Positions 6,986-15,677 are shown, counted from the stretch's first letter. The stretch is 64,000 bases of DNA from Hafnia alvei (GCF_964063325.1 NZ_OZ061315.1:1984001-2048000); one strand, 5' to 3'. Notes: generated from the sequence alone by a model not told the origin. Program-made: numbers and translations.

Positions 6986-8452
6986 CTAGTGAGTGCGTTT
7001 TAGCGTAACGGCGCTCAGCAACAGCAAAAGGGAGGCAGAAATCAAGACGGAAACAAACGCCTGATCAAACGCCATATGGGCAAGATGCGTTAGGCTCTGC
7101 GCCTGCTCTATATCCATATTTCCCGCCAGCCTCAGGGTTTCGTCGATACTGTCGTAGGCTTCAACATTATCCTCAAACTCAGCGGGAAGAATCAGGCTGT
7201 TGCTATAGATAGCCGTCATCATTCCACCCAGCAGGGTAATGCCAAGTACGCTGCCCAATTCATAAGCCACGTCTTCAATCGAGGCGGCCATGCCTGATTT
7301 TTCATTCGGCGCGTTGAACATAATGGCGGTTGACGACGCGGTAAATGCACCGCCGATGCCGTAGCCAATCGCAATCAAGTAGCCAAAAATTTCGATAGTG
7401 CTTTCCTGATAGCGCAGGGCTAAACCAATGATGCCAAGTCCGGTTATCAGCAGGCTACCCAATACGATCTTCTGCTCGCCATATTTTGGTAGCAAAAGGC
7501 CAGAAAAAGGCCCCGCCAGCGCTGAGGCCAGAGGGATTGGCAGGATGTATAACGCCGCCTGCAGCGGGGATAATCCAACCACGAGCTGAAGGCGTTGGCT
7601 GAGCACCAGTTCAACGCCAACCATCGCCAGCATAGCGACCAACGCAATGCAGACGCCGCTGAAAAACATGCGATTGCTAAACAGCGAAAAATCAATCATG
7701 GGCGACATGGATCTGCGCTGGCGTTTATAAAACAGCACCAAAAACAGGATGCCAATCAGGGCGGAAAGCAACATTATCGTCCACGAGGCATCTGGTTTAC
7801 TGAGCTCTTTCAATGCGTAGATCGATGCGACCAGTCCTACCATGATCTGAATGGAACCTAGGTAGTCGCAAGGAGAGCGACTGAGGCTGCCACAGTTTGG
7901 GATCCGGTGTATCGCCAGCGGGAAAACCAGCAGAACGACCGGTACGTTAATCAGGAAAACGGAACCCCACCAGAAATATTCCAGCAAAGCCCCCCCAATG
8001 ACGGGGCCGATCGCCGCGCCGCCGGAGGCAACAGCAGACCAAATACCAATGGCTAAGGCGCGTTCTTTAGGCTCGGTAAACGTATGGCGAATAATCGAAA
8101 GTGTCGGCGGCATCATCATGGCCGCGCCCACGGCCAAAAATACGCGTGAGGCGATAAGCGTTGCCGCGGTCGGTGAAAATGCGGCGCACAGTGAGGCGGC
8201 GGCAAATACCGGAAGGCCATAGATAAATAATTTTTTGTGGCCGATACGATCGCTTAGCATGCCTGTGGCTGGCAATAGCCCAGCGACAACCAGCGGATAC
8301 GCGTTGATAATCCATAGTTTTTCTGAAGCATTTGCGTTCAGTGACAGCGTTAGTTTAGGTAGCGCGGTGTAAAGTACCGTCATATCAACAACGATTAAAA
8401 ACAGCGCACTGGATACGAGTGTGAGCGTTAACCAGCGATAATGTACGTTCAT
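6986..8452 (-). CDS. MFS multidrug exporter, SmvA/EmrB (DHA2) type
   Basis: 488 aa with about 14 membrane segments. Motif A (GMLSDRIGHKKLF, about residues 62-74) and the antiporter-type motif C (SGGAAIGPVIGGALLEY, about residues 145-161) are both present, as is VVDMTVLYTALP in the first helix. The pattern resembles SmvA, the enteric exporter of cationic biocides and dyes. The start at 8452 (MNVHYRWL) is preferred because the 15-codon extension lacks a ribosome site. A TetR-family gene is divergently transcribed, and a strong palindrome lies in the shared promoter region, the same arrangement as smvA/smvR. The substrate is inferred, not shown. Confidence 0.85.
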   Translation of the reverse strand: MNVHYRWLTLTLVSSALFLIVVDMTVLYTALPKLTLSLNANASEKLWIINAYPLVVAGLLPATGMLSDRIGHKKLFIYGLPVFAAASLCAAFSPTAATLIASRVFLAVGAAMMMPPTLSIIRHTFTEPKERALAIGIWSAVASGGAAIGPVIGGALLEYFWWGSVFLINVPVVLLVFPLAIHRIPNCGSLSRSPCDYLGSIQIMVGLVASIYALKELSKPDASWTIMLLSALIGILFLVLFYKRQRRSMSPMIDFSLFSNRMFFSGVCIALVAMLAMVGVELVLSQRLQLVVGLSPLQAALYILPIPLASALAGPFSGLLLPKYGEQKIVLGSLLITGLGIIGLALRYQESTIEIFGYLIAIGYGIGGAFTASSTAIMFNAPNEKSGMAASIEDVAYELGSVLGITLLGGMMTAIYSNSLILPAEFEDNVEAYDSIDETLRLAGNMDIEQAQSLTHLAHMAFDQAFVSVLISASLLLLLSAVTLKRTH

Positions 8453-8530
8453 CGTCTTGTCTCTAAAGTCTGTGATGCCGCAGGTGGCGACAATCATTCA
8501 GCTAACAAAGTTTATGATTGATAATGTATA

Positions 8531-8559
8531 GTTTTAATCCATACGTACGTATTTAAAAC
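8531..8559. promoter_or_regulatory. Palindromic operator between the exporter and its TetR regulator
   Basis: A perfect 12-bp palindrome, ATACGTACGTAT (8541-8552), is flanked by the inverted arms GTTTTAA (8531-8537) and TTAAAAC (8553-8559). It sits 13 bp upstream of the TetR start and about 80 bp from the exporter start. It is the obvious binding site for the TetR-family product on both promoters. Confidence 0.7.
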
Positions 8560-8571
8560 GAGGGTGTCTAA

Positions 8572-9144
8572 ATGGGACGTCAACGCAGTATCGATAGAGA
8601 AAAAGTGCTGGATGCAGCGGAAGAAATTATTGCAAACCTTGGCGCTGCTGCATTGACTATCGACTCTGTAGCGCGTGCGATGGGGATCTCAAAAGGCGGG
8701 GTACAATACTGTTTCGGCAACAAAGATGCGCTGATTGATGCCATGTTTGAACGCTGGGGAAATGCCTACGATCGCGTGTTTGATCTGGTGGCAACGCAGG
8801 ATGACTCACCGACTCATCGCGTTGCGGCGCACGTGGTGGCCACGCATAGATACGATCAGGCTTCCAGCGCCAAGGCGGCAGGACTATTGGTTAGTTTATT
8901 GCAGACCAAAGAGCATCTCGAAAATACGCGCCGTTGGTATCGTGAGCGCATCGCGAATTTAGACCTCGATTCCGAGCAAGGAAAGCAGGCTCGAATCGCG
9001 TTTTTAGCGACCGAGGGCGCATTTATGCTGCGGTATTTTGGTTTGATGGATATAGATGAAACCGAGTGGGAGTCTATATTTAAGGATATTGAAACGATTA
9101 TTTTACCCGCAGACAAAAACACAGCTAAAGGCATCAATAAATAA
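8572..9144 (+). CDS. TetR/AcrR-family repressor of the adjacent exporter
   Basis: 190 aa. The N-terminal helix-turn-helix (residues about 8-55) has the family pattern: VLDAAEEIIANLGAAALTI, then VARAMGISKGGVQYCFGNKDAL. The C-terminal ligand domain (about 70-185) is divergent, as is normal. It is divergent from an SmvA-type MFS gene, and the intergenic palindrome suggests it represses both until an effector binds. This matches the SmvR-SmvA layout known in Salmonella and Klebsiella. The effector cannot be deduced from sequence. Confidence 0.85.
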   Translation: MGRQRSIDREKVLDAAEEIIANLGAAALTIDSVARAMGISKGGVQYCFGNKDALIDAMFERWGNAYDRVFDLVATQDDSPTHRVAAHVVATHRYDQASSAKAAGLLVSLLQTKEHLENTRRWYRERIANLDLDSEQGKQARIAFLATEGAFMLRYFGLMDIDETEWESIFKDIETIILPADKNTAKGINK

Positions 9145-9347
9145 TGCGAGATTAACGTTTTAGAACCTAATGGCTGTTCAAAAAATGAGTGGTAAATAAC
9201 TAAAAAGAAGTAACCATTAGCAAAGGGTTGTTTAAGTTAAATAGATTTCGTTTAACTTGAAAGCATTTTTCTAAATATTCAATAAACCAAAATCGGATTA
9301 TTAAAACGGGTTTATTTTTGCAGTGTAGGATTTCCGTGTTTTATGAC
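9145..9347. other. AT-rich upstream region of mgtE
   Basis: About 200 bp of AT-rich sequence between the TetR gene and the riboswitch. It must hold the promoter for the mgtE transcript and the 3' end of the TetR unit. I see no ORF and no clear terminator. Confidence 0.4.
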
Positions 9348-9524
9348 GATCTCGTTATGGCGAGGCTCCTATACAAACATAAGTTATCGCCCTGATGGTA
9401 TCGAGAGAGACCACACAGGGAAATACAGGCATCCATCGAATCAAGGTGTTGCCAAGGTAACTTTCAGCAAAATCAATACATTGCTGAATACGTTGTATAG
9501 TGCTAAACCCAAGACGTAGGGATC
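9348..9524 (+). ncRNA. M-box (ykoK-type) Mg2+ riboswitch
   Basis: The leader carries the conserved M-box blocks in order: GTTATGGCGAGGCTCCTATAC (9354-9374), a GCC-CTG block (9389-9394), TATCGAGAGA (9399-9408), CAGGGAAATACAGG (9416-9429), CATCGAATCA (9433-9442), and the 3' core GTGCTAAA with ACGTAGGGATC (9500-9507, 9514-9524). A closing P1 helix can form between GATCTC (9348-9353) and GGGATC (9519-9524). The downstream gene is a Mg2+ transporter, exactly the expected target. Downstream, CCCTAT (9551-9556) can pair with ATAGGG (9571-9576), which includes the ribosome site, or with GTAGGG (9516-9521) of the aptamer. This suggests translational control. Identification is from remembered consensus; folding was not computed. 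Confidence 0.85.
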
Positions 9525-9585
9525 TACTTTCCTATCTTAGTCTTGTTCGCCCCTATGAGGTTTTAATTCTATAGGGAATCAAACT

Positions 9586-10599
9586 ATGTCTTACCATGTA
9601 AAAAATGCGATCCACAATCATAATGATGAGTTTGAAGATGATGCCATTGCTCAATATATGAGTACTGACTTCATCATGCTATCTCATATTCTTAGCGTGC
9701 AAGAAGCACGTAAAGTTTTTCTTTCCCAACTCAAAACTAACGATATACCAGCACAGGTCTTTGTTGTTGCCGGCGAGCAATTGTGCGGGGTATTACCCGT
9801 TAAAAAATTGCTTCAGGAAATGAATGATAACCAGACTGTTCAGAATTTAATGGAGCATCATTTTTTTCATGTTAGCCCTGCGGATGAAAGAACTGAGGTT
9901 ATTTCCCGTATTTCCAAGGAGGATGTCGATATTGTGCCCGTCGTCGCGGGCGGTAAATTAGTCGGATGCCTTACCGAAAGAGAGATTGCGCATTTATTAG
10001 AAGATGAAGTGACTGAGGATGCGCAGCGTCAGGGGGCCAGTTTGCCCTTGGAAAAACCGTATCTGGAAACCAGTCCGGTAACGCTGTGGAAGAAACGTTC
10101 GGTGTGGCTGCTGCTGCTGTTTGTGGCTGAAGCTTACACCAGCAGCGTGATCCAGCATTTTGAAGAAGCACTGGAATCTGCGATTGCGTTAGCTTTCTTT
10201 ATCCCTCTGCTCATTGGCACCGGGGGAAACAGTGGCACGCAGATAACATCAACCTTGGTGCGTTCGATGGCGCTGGGCGAGGTGCGGTTACGCGATCTGG
10301 GTAAAATTATCCGTAAAGAGATGACGACGTCGCTGATGATCGCGGCAACCTTAGGACTCGCGGGGTGTGTGCGTGCGTGGATGATGGGGATTGGCCCCGA
10401 AATTACGCTGATTGTTAGCTTAACGCTGGTTTGTATTACGCTGTGGAGCGCCGTGGTTTCTTCCGTGATCCCCATGGTATTGAAGCGCGTGGGAATTGAC
10501 CCGGCGGTTGTATCTGCACCGTTTATTGCCACGTTTATCGACGGAACCGGTTTGATTATTTATTTCAAAATTGCGCAGTACACCTTGGGAATCAATTAA
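9586..10599 (+). CDS. mgtE: MgtE-type Mg2+ transporter, short form
   Basis: 337 aa. Residues about 25-145 resemble a pair of CBS domains (AQYMSTDFIMLSHILSV and VAGGKLVGCLTEREI), and residues about 165-337 form the MgtE membrane domain with about five helices. Family signatures are present: IPLLIGTGGNSGTQITSTL (the GGNxGxQ motif) and FIATFIDGTGLIIY (the Asp of the ion path). Canonical MgtE proteins are about 450 aa and carry an additional N-terminal gating domain, which is missing or reduced to about 25 residues here. The protein is expected to import Mg2+ at the inner membrane. The gene lies directly downstream of an M-box riboswitch; AGGG 9 bp upstream of the ATG is the ribosome site. Confidence 0.88.
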   Translation: MSYHVKNAIHNHNDEFEDDAIAQYMSTDFIMLSHILSVQEARKVFLSQLKTNDIPAQVFVVAGEQLCGVLPVKKLLQEMNDNQTVQNLMEHHFFHVSPADERTEVISRISKEDVDIVPVVAGGKLVGCLTEREIAHLLEDEVTEDAQRQGASLPLEKPYLETSPVTLWKKRSVWLLLLFVAEAYTSSVIQHFEEALESAIALAFFIPLLIGTGGNSGTQITSTLVRSMALGEVRLRDLGKIIRKEMTTSLMIAATLGLAGCVRAWMMGIGPEITLIVSLTLVCITLWSAVVSSVIPMVLKRVGIDPAVVSAPFIATFIDGTGLIIYFKIAQYTLGIN

Positions 10600-10652
10600 A
10601 GGCGACGCCGCTTTATATTAAGCGAAGTTCGGAAGATATTTACTGATACAAA

Positions 10653-10678
10653 TATCCCTTCCCGTGTGGGAAGGGATA
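10653..10678. terminator. Hairpin between convergent mgtE and lipoprotein gene
   Basis: TATCCCTTCCC (10653-10663) pairs with GGGAAGGGATA (10668-10678), an 11-bp stem with a GTGT loop. There is no clear T-run, but its location between two convergent genes suits a shared terminator. Confidence 0.6.
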
Positions 10679-10701
10679 CTCATGAGATGATTTAGCCAAG
10701 A

Positions 10702-11136
10702 TTAAGAACAGAATGAACCGAATCTACCGACCGGGCACGGCAGCATATTGATATGAACGGAATCGGGATGCAGGTTATACATGCCGCCCCAAAAAGGATC
10801 GATCAGCCAGCCCGCGCCTAAGGTGGTCAAGTTACCGAATATATACCAGGCATTAGGTCGCGTTTTTAGCGGCATGATAACAGGCTGGAAATCAGCCTTG
10901 GAAAAAGTGATCTGATAGCTCAGCCACCCCAAATAAGTACCCGCTGATTTTGGCAGAGTAACCGTTGTGGGCGTGGTTCCTGTGGCGGCAACTCGCCCGT
11001 TATTATCAGAAATAACAAACAGAGCCTGAGACGGTGAACTATCTACATAAACAGTTTGAGATTCATCACCAACGATGGCGGCACATCCCGTCAGTGATAA
11101 TACGGAGCCTAAGGCGAGAGCGGATAATTTTTTCAT
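10702..11136 (-). CDS. Small lipoprotein of unknown function
   Basis: 144 aa from the ATG at 11136. The signal peptide MKKLSALALGSVLSLTGC has a lipobox with Cys at residue 18, so the mature protein is lipid-anchored. The mature part includes a PEGA-like stretch (SSPSQALFVISDNNGRVAATGTTPTTVTLPKS) followed by a segment with WYIFGNLTTLGAGWLIDPFWGGMY, which probably touches the membrane. Similar lipoproteins with a 'GW.iDp..Gamy.l' motif are widespread in proteobacteria without an assigned role. It is monocistronic and convergent with mgtE. Confidence 0.7.
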   Translation of the reverse strand: MKKLSALALGSVLSLTGCAAIVGDESQTVYVDSSPSQALFVISDNNGRVAATGTTPTTVTLPKSAGTYLGWLSYQITFSKADFQPVIMPLKTRPNAWYIFGNLTTLGAGWLIDPFWGGMYNLHPDSVHINMLPCPVGRFGSFCS

Positions 11137-11433
11137 GTTAGGGCTTATTATCAAATGGGTACTGAACTAAGAGCGACACATTACGTGCAAACTTTAAATG
11201 TTCAGACTTCAATTTTTGCCCCACACAATCAAACGGCGTGAAAAATGGGAATAGCCAATGAAGGCAGATGATCGGACGATTAGCACTGCTGATCTAAGCC
11301 AATTTTTAGCGGGAGCACACCGATGGGGTCGCAGCGGCGTAAGCCGCCTGAGCGCCCCGCGGTGTGGTAGAGCCGCTTATCTCGGTCTGATAAATAGCGA
11401 GTATTAACCCGATGGCCTCCTGCCATTAATCCC

Positions 11434-12423
11434 TTATCGTCCTACGCGCGCCATCAATGAAGCAGGGTAGCGATCGCCCACGATTTTCACGGTTTCGAGC
11501 GCGTTGGCGATTTTACGCAAATCTTCTGCGTTCAGCGCCAGATCGGCTGCGCCCAAGTTTTCTGTTAAACGATGAAGTTTGGTGGTGCCAGGAATGGGCA
11601 CAATCCACGGTTTCTGTGCTAATAGCCAAGCCAGCGCGATTTGTGCCGGAGTGACATTTTTCTCTGCGGCTAACGCAGCAAGCAGCGACACCAATTTTTC
11701 GTTAGCTTCCCGCGCTTCGGCGGCAAAGCGAGGCACTTTGCTTCTAAAATCATCAGCGCCAAACGTGGTTTGTGCATTGATTGCGCCAGTCAGAAAACCT
11801 TTACCCAGAGGGCTAAAGGGAACAAAACCAATGCCCAACTCTTCCAACAGCGGCATGATTTCCTGCTCGGGTTCACGCCACCACATTGAGTATTCGCTTT
11901 GCAGCGCCGTAACGGGCTGAACGGCATGCGCTTGGCGAATGGTTTGGGCGCCAGCTTCAGATAATCCAAAGTGTTTAACTTTGCCTTCAGCAATCAAATC
12001 TTTCACGGTTCCTGCCACGTCCTCGATAGGAACCTCGGGGTCAACGCGGTGCTGGTAGAGCAGGTCAATGACGTCTGTTTTTAATCGGCTCAGTGAGCCT
12101 TCGACGGCGGCACGAATATGCTCAGGACGACTGTTTAAAATCTGTTGCTTATTATCATTACCAAAGGTAAAACCAAATTTCGTGGCAATAACCACGCGGT
12201 CGCGGAAAGGCTTCAGCGCCTCGCCCAGCAATGATTCATTGGCATAAGGGCCATAGACTTCGGCGGTGTCAAAGAAGGTCACACCCTGTTCAACGGCGGT
12301 GCGGATCAGTTCTATTGCTTGTTTGGTGTCGGTAGCAGGGCCATAGCCAAAACTCAGCCCCATACAGCCTAGACCCAGCGCTGACACTTCTAACCCAGAT
12401 TTACCTAGCATACGTTTTTGCAT
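11434..12423 (-). CDS. Aldo-keto reductase
   Basis: 329 aa TIM-barrel NADPH-dependent oxidoreductase. The catalytic tetrad is readable: Asp and Tyr in FFDTAEVYGPYANE (about 52-57), Lys in VVIATKFGF (about 82), and His in LLYQHRVDPEVP (about 125). The C-terminal cofactor segment is VPIPGTTKLHRLTENLGA. The family reduces aldehydes and ketones; the natural substrate is not evident. It is followed on the same strand by nothing close and is preceded by another aldo-keto reductase gene 48 bp upstream in the same orientation, so the two probably form one transcript. Confidence 0.88.
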   Translation of the reverse strand: MQKRMLGKSGLEVSALGLGCMGLSFGYGPATDTKQAIELIRTAVEQGVTFFDTAEVYGPYANESLLGEALKPFRDRVVIATKFGFTFGNDNKQQILNSRPEHIRAAVEGSLSRLKTDVIDLLYQHRVDPEVPIEDVAGTVKDLIAEGKVKHFGLSEAGAQTIRQAHAVQPVTALQSEYSMWWREPEQEIMPLLEELGIGFVPFSPLGKGFLTGAINAQTTFGADDFRSKVPRFAAEAREANEKLVSLLAALAAEKNVTPAQIALAWLLAQKPWIVPIPGTTKLHRLTENLGAADLALNAEDLRKIANALETVKIVGDRYPASLMARVGR

Positions 12424-12471
12424 ATTAATCGCCTTGTTATTGAGTTCTTTATTGCGGGCAAATGAACGGAG

Positions 12472-13323
12472 TTACACGTCTAGCTTGCGCTGGGTGAGCC
12501 ATTCCACCATCGCCGGATCGCGGTGAGAGAAAAAAGCGCTGGTGGCGGTATCAAGCGCTGCGATCTGCGTCATGTCCGTATCAGAAAGTGCAAAATCCAG
12601 AATATTGATATTCTCTTCCATCCGCGCTTTGCGAACGGATTTCGCCAACGACACAATGCCTCGCTGATATAGCCAACGCAGCACTACCTGTCCGACGGTT
12701 TTGCCGTGGTGGTTGGCAATAGCCGTCAACACCGGATGCTGAAACAAACCATTTTTGCCTTCGGCAAAAGGCGCCCAAGCCTCAGGTTGAATATGGCGGC
12801 TGTTCATCCAAGGCACGGCGTGCAGCTGCTGATTAAACGGATTGACCTCCACCTGATTTACCGCCGGTACAACACGGTTAAACGCTATCAGGTCGGCAAG
12901 TCTGTCGGGATGGAAATTACTCACGCCGATGGCGCGAATTTTTCCTGCCTGCTGTAATTCTTCCATCGCCCGCCACGCGCCGTGCACGTCGCCATATGGC
13001 TGATGAATTAAATACAGGTCAATATAATCAAGCTGTAGGCGATTGAGCGAGCGCTCAAACTGCGCCTTTGCACCTTCATAATTTGTATCCTGCAGCCAAA
13101 GTTTGGTGGTTACGAACAGCTCATCGCGAGCAATCCCGCTTTGTCGCAGGGCATTACCCACCTGAGTTTCATTTTGATAAGAGGCCGCGGTATCAATGAG
13201 GCGATAGCCCGTTTCGATAGCATCAATCACCGCACGTTCGCATTCGGCTGCGTCCGTCATCTGAAAGACGCCAAAGCCGAGTAAAGGCATTTCAATACCG
13301 TTGTTAAGTGTGACCGTCTGCAT
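12472..13323 (-). CDS. Aldo-keto reductase, AKR5 (2,5-diketogluconate reductase-like)
   Basis: 283 aa from the ATG at 13323, which has GGAGGA 7 bp upstream. The catalytic residues are Asp and Tyr in RLIDTAASYQNE (about 50-55), Lys in VTTKLW (about 77) and His in DLYLIHQPYG (about 108). The segment IRAIGVSNFHPDRL is typical of AKR5 enzymes such as DkgA/DkgB, and the cofactor motif SLAKSVRKARMEEN is near the C-terminus. It is probably a soluble NADPH-dependent reductase of carbonyl compounds, working alongside the related but distinct enzyme encoded just downstream. Confidence 0.87.
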   Translation of the reverse strand: MQTVTLNNGIEMPLLGFGVFQMTDAAECERAVIDAIETGYRLIDTAASYQNETQVGNALRQSGIARDELFVTTKLWLQDTNYEGAKAQFERSLNRLQLDYIDLYLIHQPYGDVHGAWRAMEELQQAGKIRAIGVSNFHPDRLADLIAFNRVVPAVNQVEVNPFNQQLHAVPWMNSRHIQPEAWAPFAEGKNGLFQHPVLTAIANHHGKTVGQVVLRWLYQRGIVSLAKSVRKARMEENINILDFALSDTDMTQIAALDTATSAFFSHRDPAMVEWLTQRKLDV

Positions 13324-13658
13324 GATGCAGTCCTCCGTATGTGACGATAGAGAAAGCATACTCCAAACAGATTTATTCGATTAGATGCCTAAATGCGCTA
13401 GCCTTTATGAGTTAAATTCATGAATGATAAGCTGAGTAGGTGCATTATGAGTATCAACTGAAGAAATGAGGTATTCGCGTTGATAGAAGGTAGATTGCTT
13501 GATGAATATTAACAGTATTCGCTAATTAACCGCGGCGCGGTGCCGCGTTAATGCTATGTCACGTTGATGCCATGTCACGTTGGTGCTGTGCCACCGTTAT
13601 GAACTTCAGGGACATAAGCCGCTAGAACAATGAGGTCATAATTATCAGGCCAGTTATA
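13324..13658. other. Intergenic region with a short tandem repeat
   Basis: 335 bp between the aldo-keto reductase promoter and the end of the LysR gene. It contains the promoter for the reductase pair at its left side and three 16-bp imperfect repeats near the right side (listed separately). No ORF or RNA gene is evident. Confidence 0.5.
13548..13595. repeat. Three 16-bp imperfect tandem repeats
   Basis: Units TTAATGCTATGTCACG (13548-13563), TTGATGCCATGTCACG (13564-13579) and TTGGTGCTGTGCCACC (13580-13595) follow one another without a gap. They share a TTrrTGCyrTGyCACs core. A GC-rich inverted element (CGCGGC...GCCGCG, 13531-13547) precedes them directly. Confidence 0.7.
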
Positions 13659-14606
13659 TTATTGTGTAGGATGCACTATTGAAGGAAAAACATGCTCCTT
13701 GATAATATTGATAAGGGAATTAAAGTTTCTATTTTTTAACGAAATTTTATTATATGACATATAAATTTTCACAGGCTCTAGTGTGATATCAAGCTCAAGC
13801 ATTTTAATGTTAAAGCTATCGGAAAATTTATCAAAAAACGATTTTGGAATAAAGCTAATTGCACTGGTTTTTTCTGCTATAGCAATATTCGTAATGATGG
13901 AATTGCTGGAGAAAATAAATTTACGGTTGGGGAAGTAATCATCGATATCGCTTTGTACTTTTAATCCTCCGTTATGAGCGATGCTTGAGTAAATAGATTT
14001 TTCAGCAAGTATATCTTCTTTGGTTAATTTTGAGTCTAATCGAGGATGATTTTTAGCGCATACGGCAATAACATCTTCAATGAGCAGGATTTCAGAGACA
14101 GTTGAAAAACTGTAAAAAGGTTTGACGTCAAAAATAATATCAGCCTTCTTCTGTAATAAGATGTTTTCGATATTATTTTCTTTTGTATCATTGTAATTGT
14201 TTGAGATATTGATATTAAGATCCCTGTTTTCGATTTCAGCACAAATCTCAGGGAGTAAACGCACCCCGAGGTAAGGGGACGCGTGAATGATAAATGAACT
14301 CTGCAAACTGACGTCTGAGATATAATCTAGACTTTGACGAACATGGGATAGCCCATCCTTGAGGCGATCGTAAATATTTTCAGCTACCGTGGTGGCAAAT
14401 AGCGTATTTCCTTCACGGACAAATAGCGGATCAGAAAAATAGAGCCGTAGTTTACTCAGTGATTGGCTGATAGCAGAAGGCGTCACGTTCAATATAAGCG
14501 CTGTTTTAGTCACGCTTTTGTGCAGAAAAACGGCTTCAAAGATAACCAGAAGATTAAAGTCAATGCCTTTACTTTTTGGTGAGAGATTGCGATGTGTATT
14601 TTTCAT
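13659..14606 (-). CDS. LysR-family transcriptional regulator
   Basis: 315 aa. The N-terminal helix-turn-helix runs over residues about 16-75 (FNLLVIFEAVFLHKSVTKTA, then VTPSAISQSLSKLR) and is followed by the substrate-binding fold. Start context is AAGGAAAATACC-ATG. The gene is AT-rich and points away from the fimbrial operon whose 3' end lies 513 bp upstream. The N-terminal layout recalls LeuO/NodD-like members. Its target is unknown; by position it could act on the adjacent fimbrial genes or the aldo-keto reductases. Family assignment is sure, function is not. Confidence 0.85.
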   Translation of the reverse strand: MKNTHRNLSPKSKGIDFNLLVIFEAVFLHKSVTKTALILNVTPSAISQSLSKLRLYFSDPLFVREGNTLFATTVAENIYDRLKDGLSHVRQSLDYISDVSLQSSFIIHASPYLGVRLLPEICAEIENRDLNINISNNYNDTKENNIENILLQKKADIIFDVKPFYSFSTVSEILLIEDVIAVCAKNHPRLDSKLTKEDILAEKSIYSSIAHNGGLKVQSDIDDYFPNRKFIFSSNSIITNIAIAEKTSAISFIPKSFFDKFSDSFNIKMLELDITLEPVKIYMSYNKISLKNRNFNSLINIIKEHVFPSIVHPTQ

Positions 14607-15119
14607 GGTATTTTCCTTTATATGTTTAATTCCAATTGAAAATATATATGATCTGTTTTCTATTCATAACGGAAATATACTCTATAAAGAGCATGCAATT
14701 GAATTGCAAAAAAAATTAAACAATAAAGTAACCAATATTTAACATGGTAAGGTGGATTGTGTGGCTAGTATTGGTTAATGATTTACTGTATAAATTTTTT
14801 ATCTTTATTGTTTTGCGAAATGATTTTTTAAAAATGTGATACGCTTTATTGGTATTGTAAAACTGATGGCTTAAATAGAGAGTCGTTGTTTTTATTATAG
14901 GTATTATAAAGATTAAGAACGCAACTTACAGTCGTGGAGACAATAAATTCATTAGCCGAAAATGGGGTTAATAAACTGGCGACAGAAACCTCATTCTTTG
15001 AATTAGCATGCTAATAATATTGCCGCATATACTTATTATGCGCACTGTTCGCTGTTTTAACTCTATGTTAGGTGAGGTTGATAAAACACAACCTCAGCTA
15101 TTTATTCGTGATACGGAAT
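14607..15119. other. AT-rich gap between fimbrial operon end and LysR gene
   Basis: 513 bp, strongly AT-rich. It holds the LysR promoter and the end of the fimbrial transcript. A 7-bp inverted repeat (GAGGTTG 15074-15080, CAACCTC 15089-15095) just after the last pilin gene could be a weak terminator but lacks a T-run. No ORF is convincing. Confidence 0.45.
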
Positions 15120-15653
15120 TTATTTATATTGGAACGTAAGCTCCACGGAGCCTGCAATCGTACCAGACGTTGCCCCTCCTACTGGAGAGATCATTCTGGC
15201 ATGCAACGGAAATGATGCCTGATGCGTGGCTTGAACCACGGCAGTACTGATGGTATCTCCTGGACCAATAGTGGCTGAGCTGGTTTGCTGAGAAGCAATT
15301 TCAATTGCCACGTTGGTGCTACTCCCCCCGGTGTTCTGAAAATATTTCGTCGCACCTTCGGCCTCTCCACTGAGTTTCATATCAACTGAGCGCGTTGAGG
15401 CAGGGCAGCTGCTTAGATCAATAGTAAAGTTAGCCCAATCCGTTGCACTGCCGGGCGAATTAAGTACGTTGGCATAAAATGAGCCTAAATTCACATCCTG
15501 ATTTGCCGAGGCTTCAACGGTGCAGGAGGAGGCAATCACGGTTGCACTCACTCCCAGACTTGTATCCGATGCCAGACAGGAGAGCGAGGTAAACAGCGTT
15601 GATATCAGCAAACTGTTTAAGGCAACCCTAGATTGCTTGCTAAGGATGAACAT
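15120..15653 (-). CDS. Fimbrial subunit (minor pilin), last gene of the operon
   Basis: 177 aa. A signal peptide (about residues 1-29, ending LSCLASD) precedes a FimA-type immunoglobulin-like domain lacking its last strand. A disulfide pair is expected between Cys in ASSCTVEAS and in LSSCPASTRS. The C-terminus, VELTFQYK, has the penultimate aromatic residue recognised by the chaperone. It is secreted by the Sec pathway, taken up by the PapD-like chaperone and assembled through the usher. As the third small pilin after the usher it is probably a minor or anchoring subunit. Confidence 0.85.
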   Translation of the reverse strand: MFILSKQSRVALNSLLISTLFTSLSCLASDTSLGVSATVIASSCTVEASANQDVNLGSFYANVLNSPGSATDWANFTIDLSSCPASTRSVDMKLSGEAEGATKYFQNTGGSSTNVAIEIASQQTSSATIGPGDTISTAVVQATHQASFPLHARMISPVGGATSGTIAGSVELTFQYK

Positions 15654-15677
15654 AATGGCTTCCTGTTAGCAGTGAAA

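Noticed and set aside
10134..10532. Open frame opposite mgtE
   Set aside because: Antisense to the conserved membrane domain; composition reflects the complementary strand.
11137..11433. GC-rich hairpin-forming segment before the aldo-keto reductase gene end
   Set aside because: It has local inverted repeats but no recognisable RNA family and no clear terminator tail.
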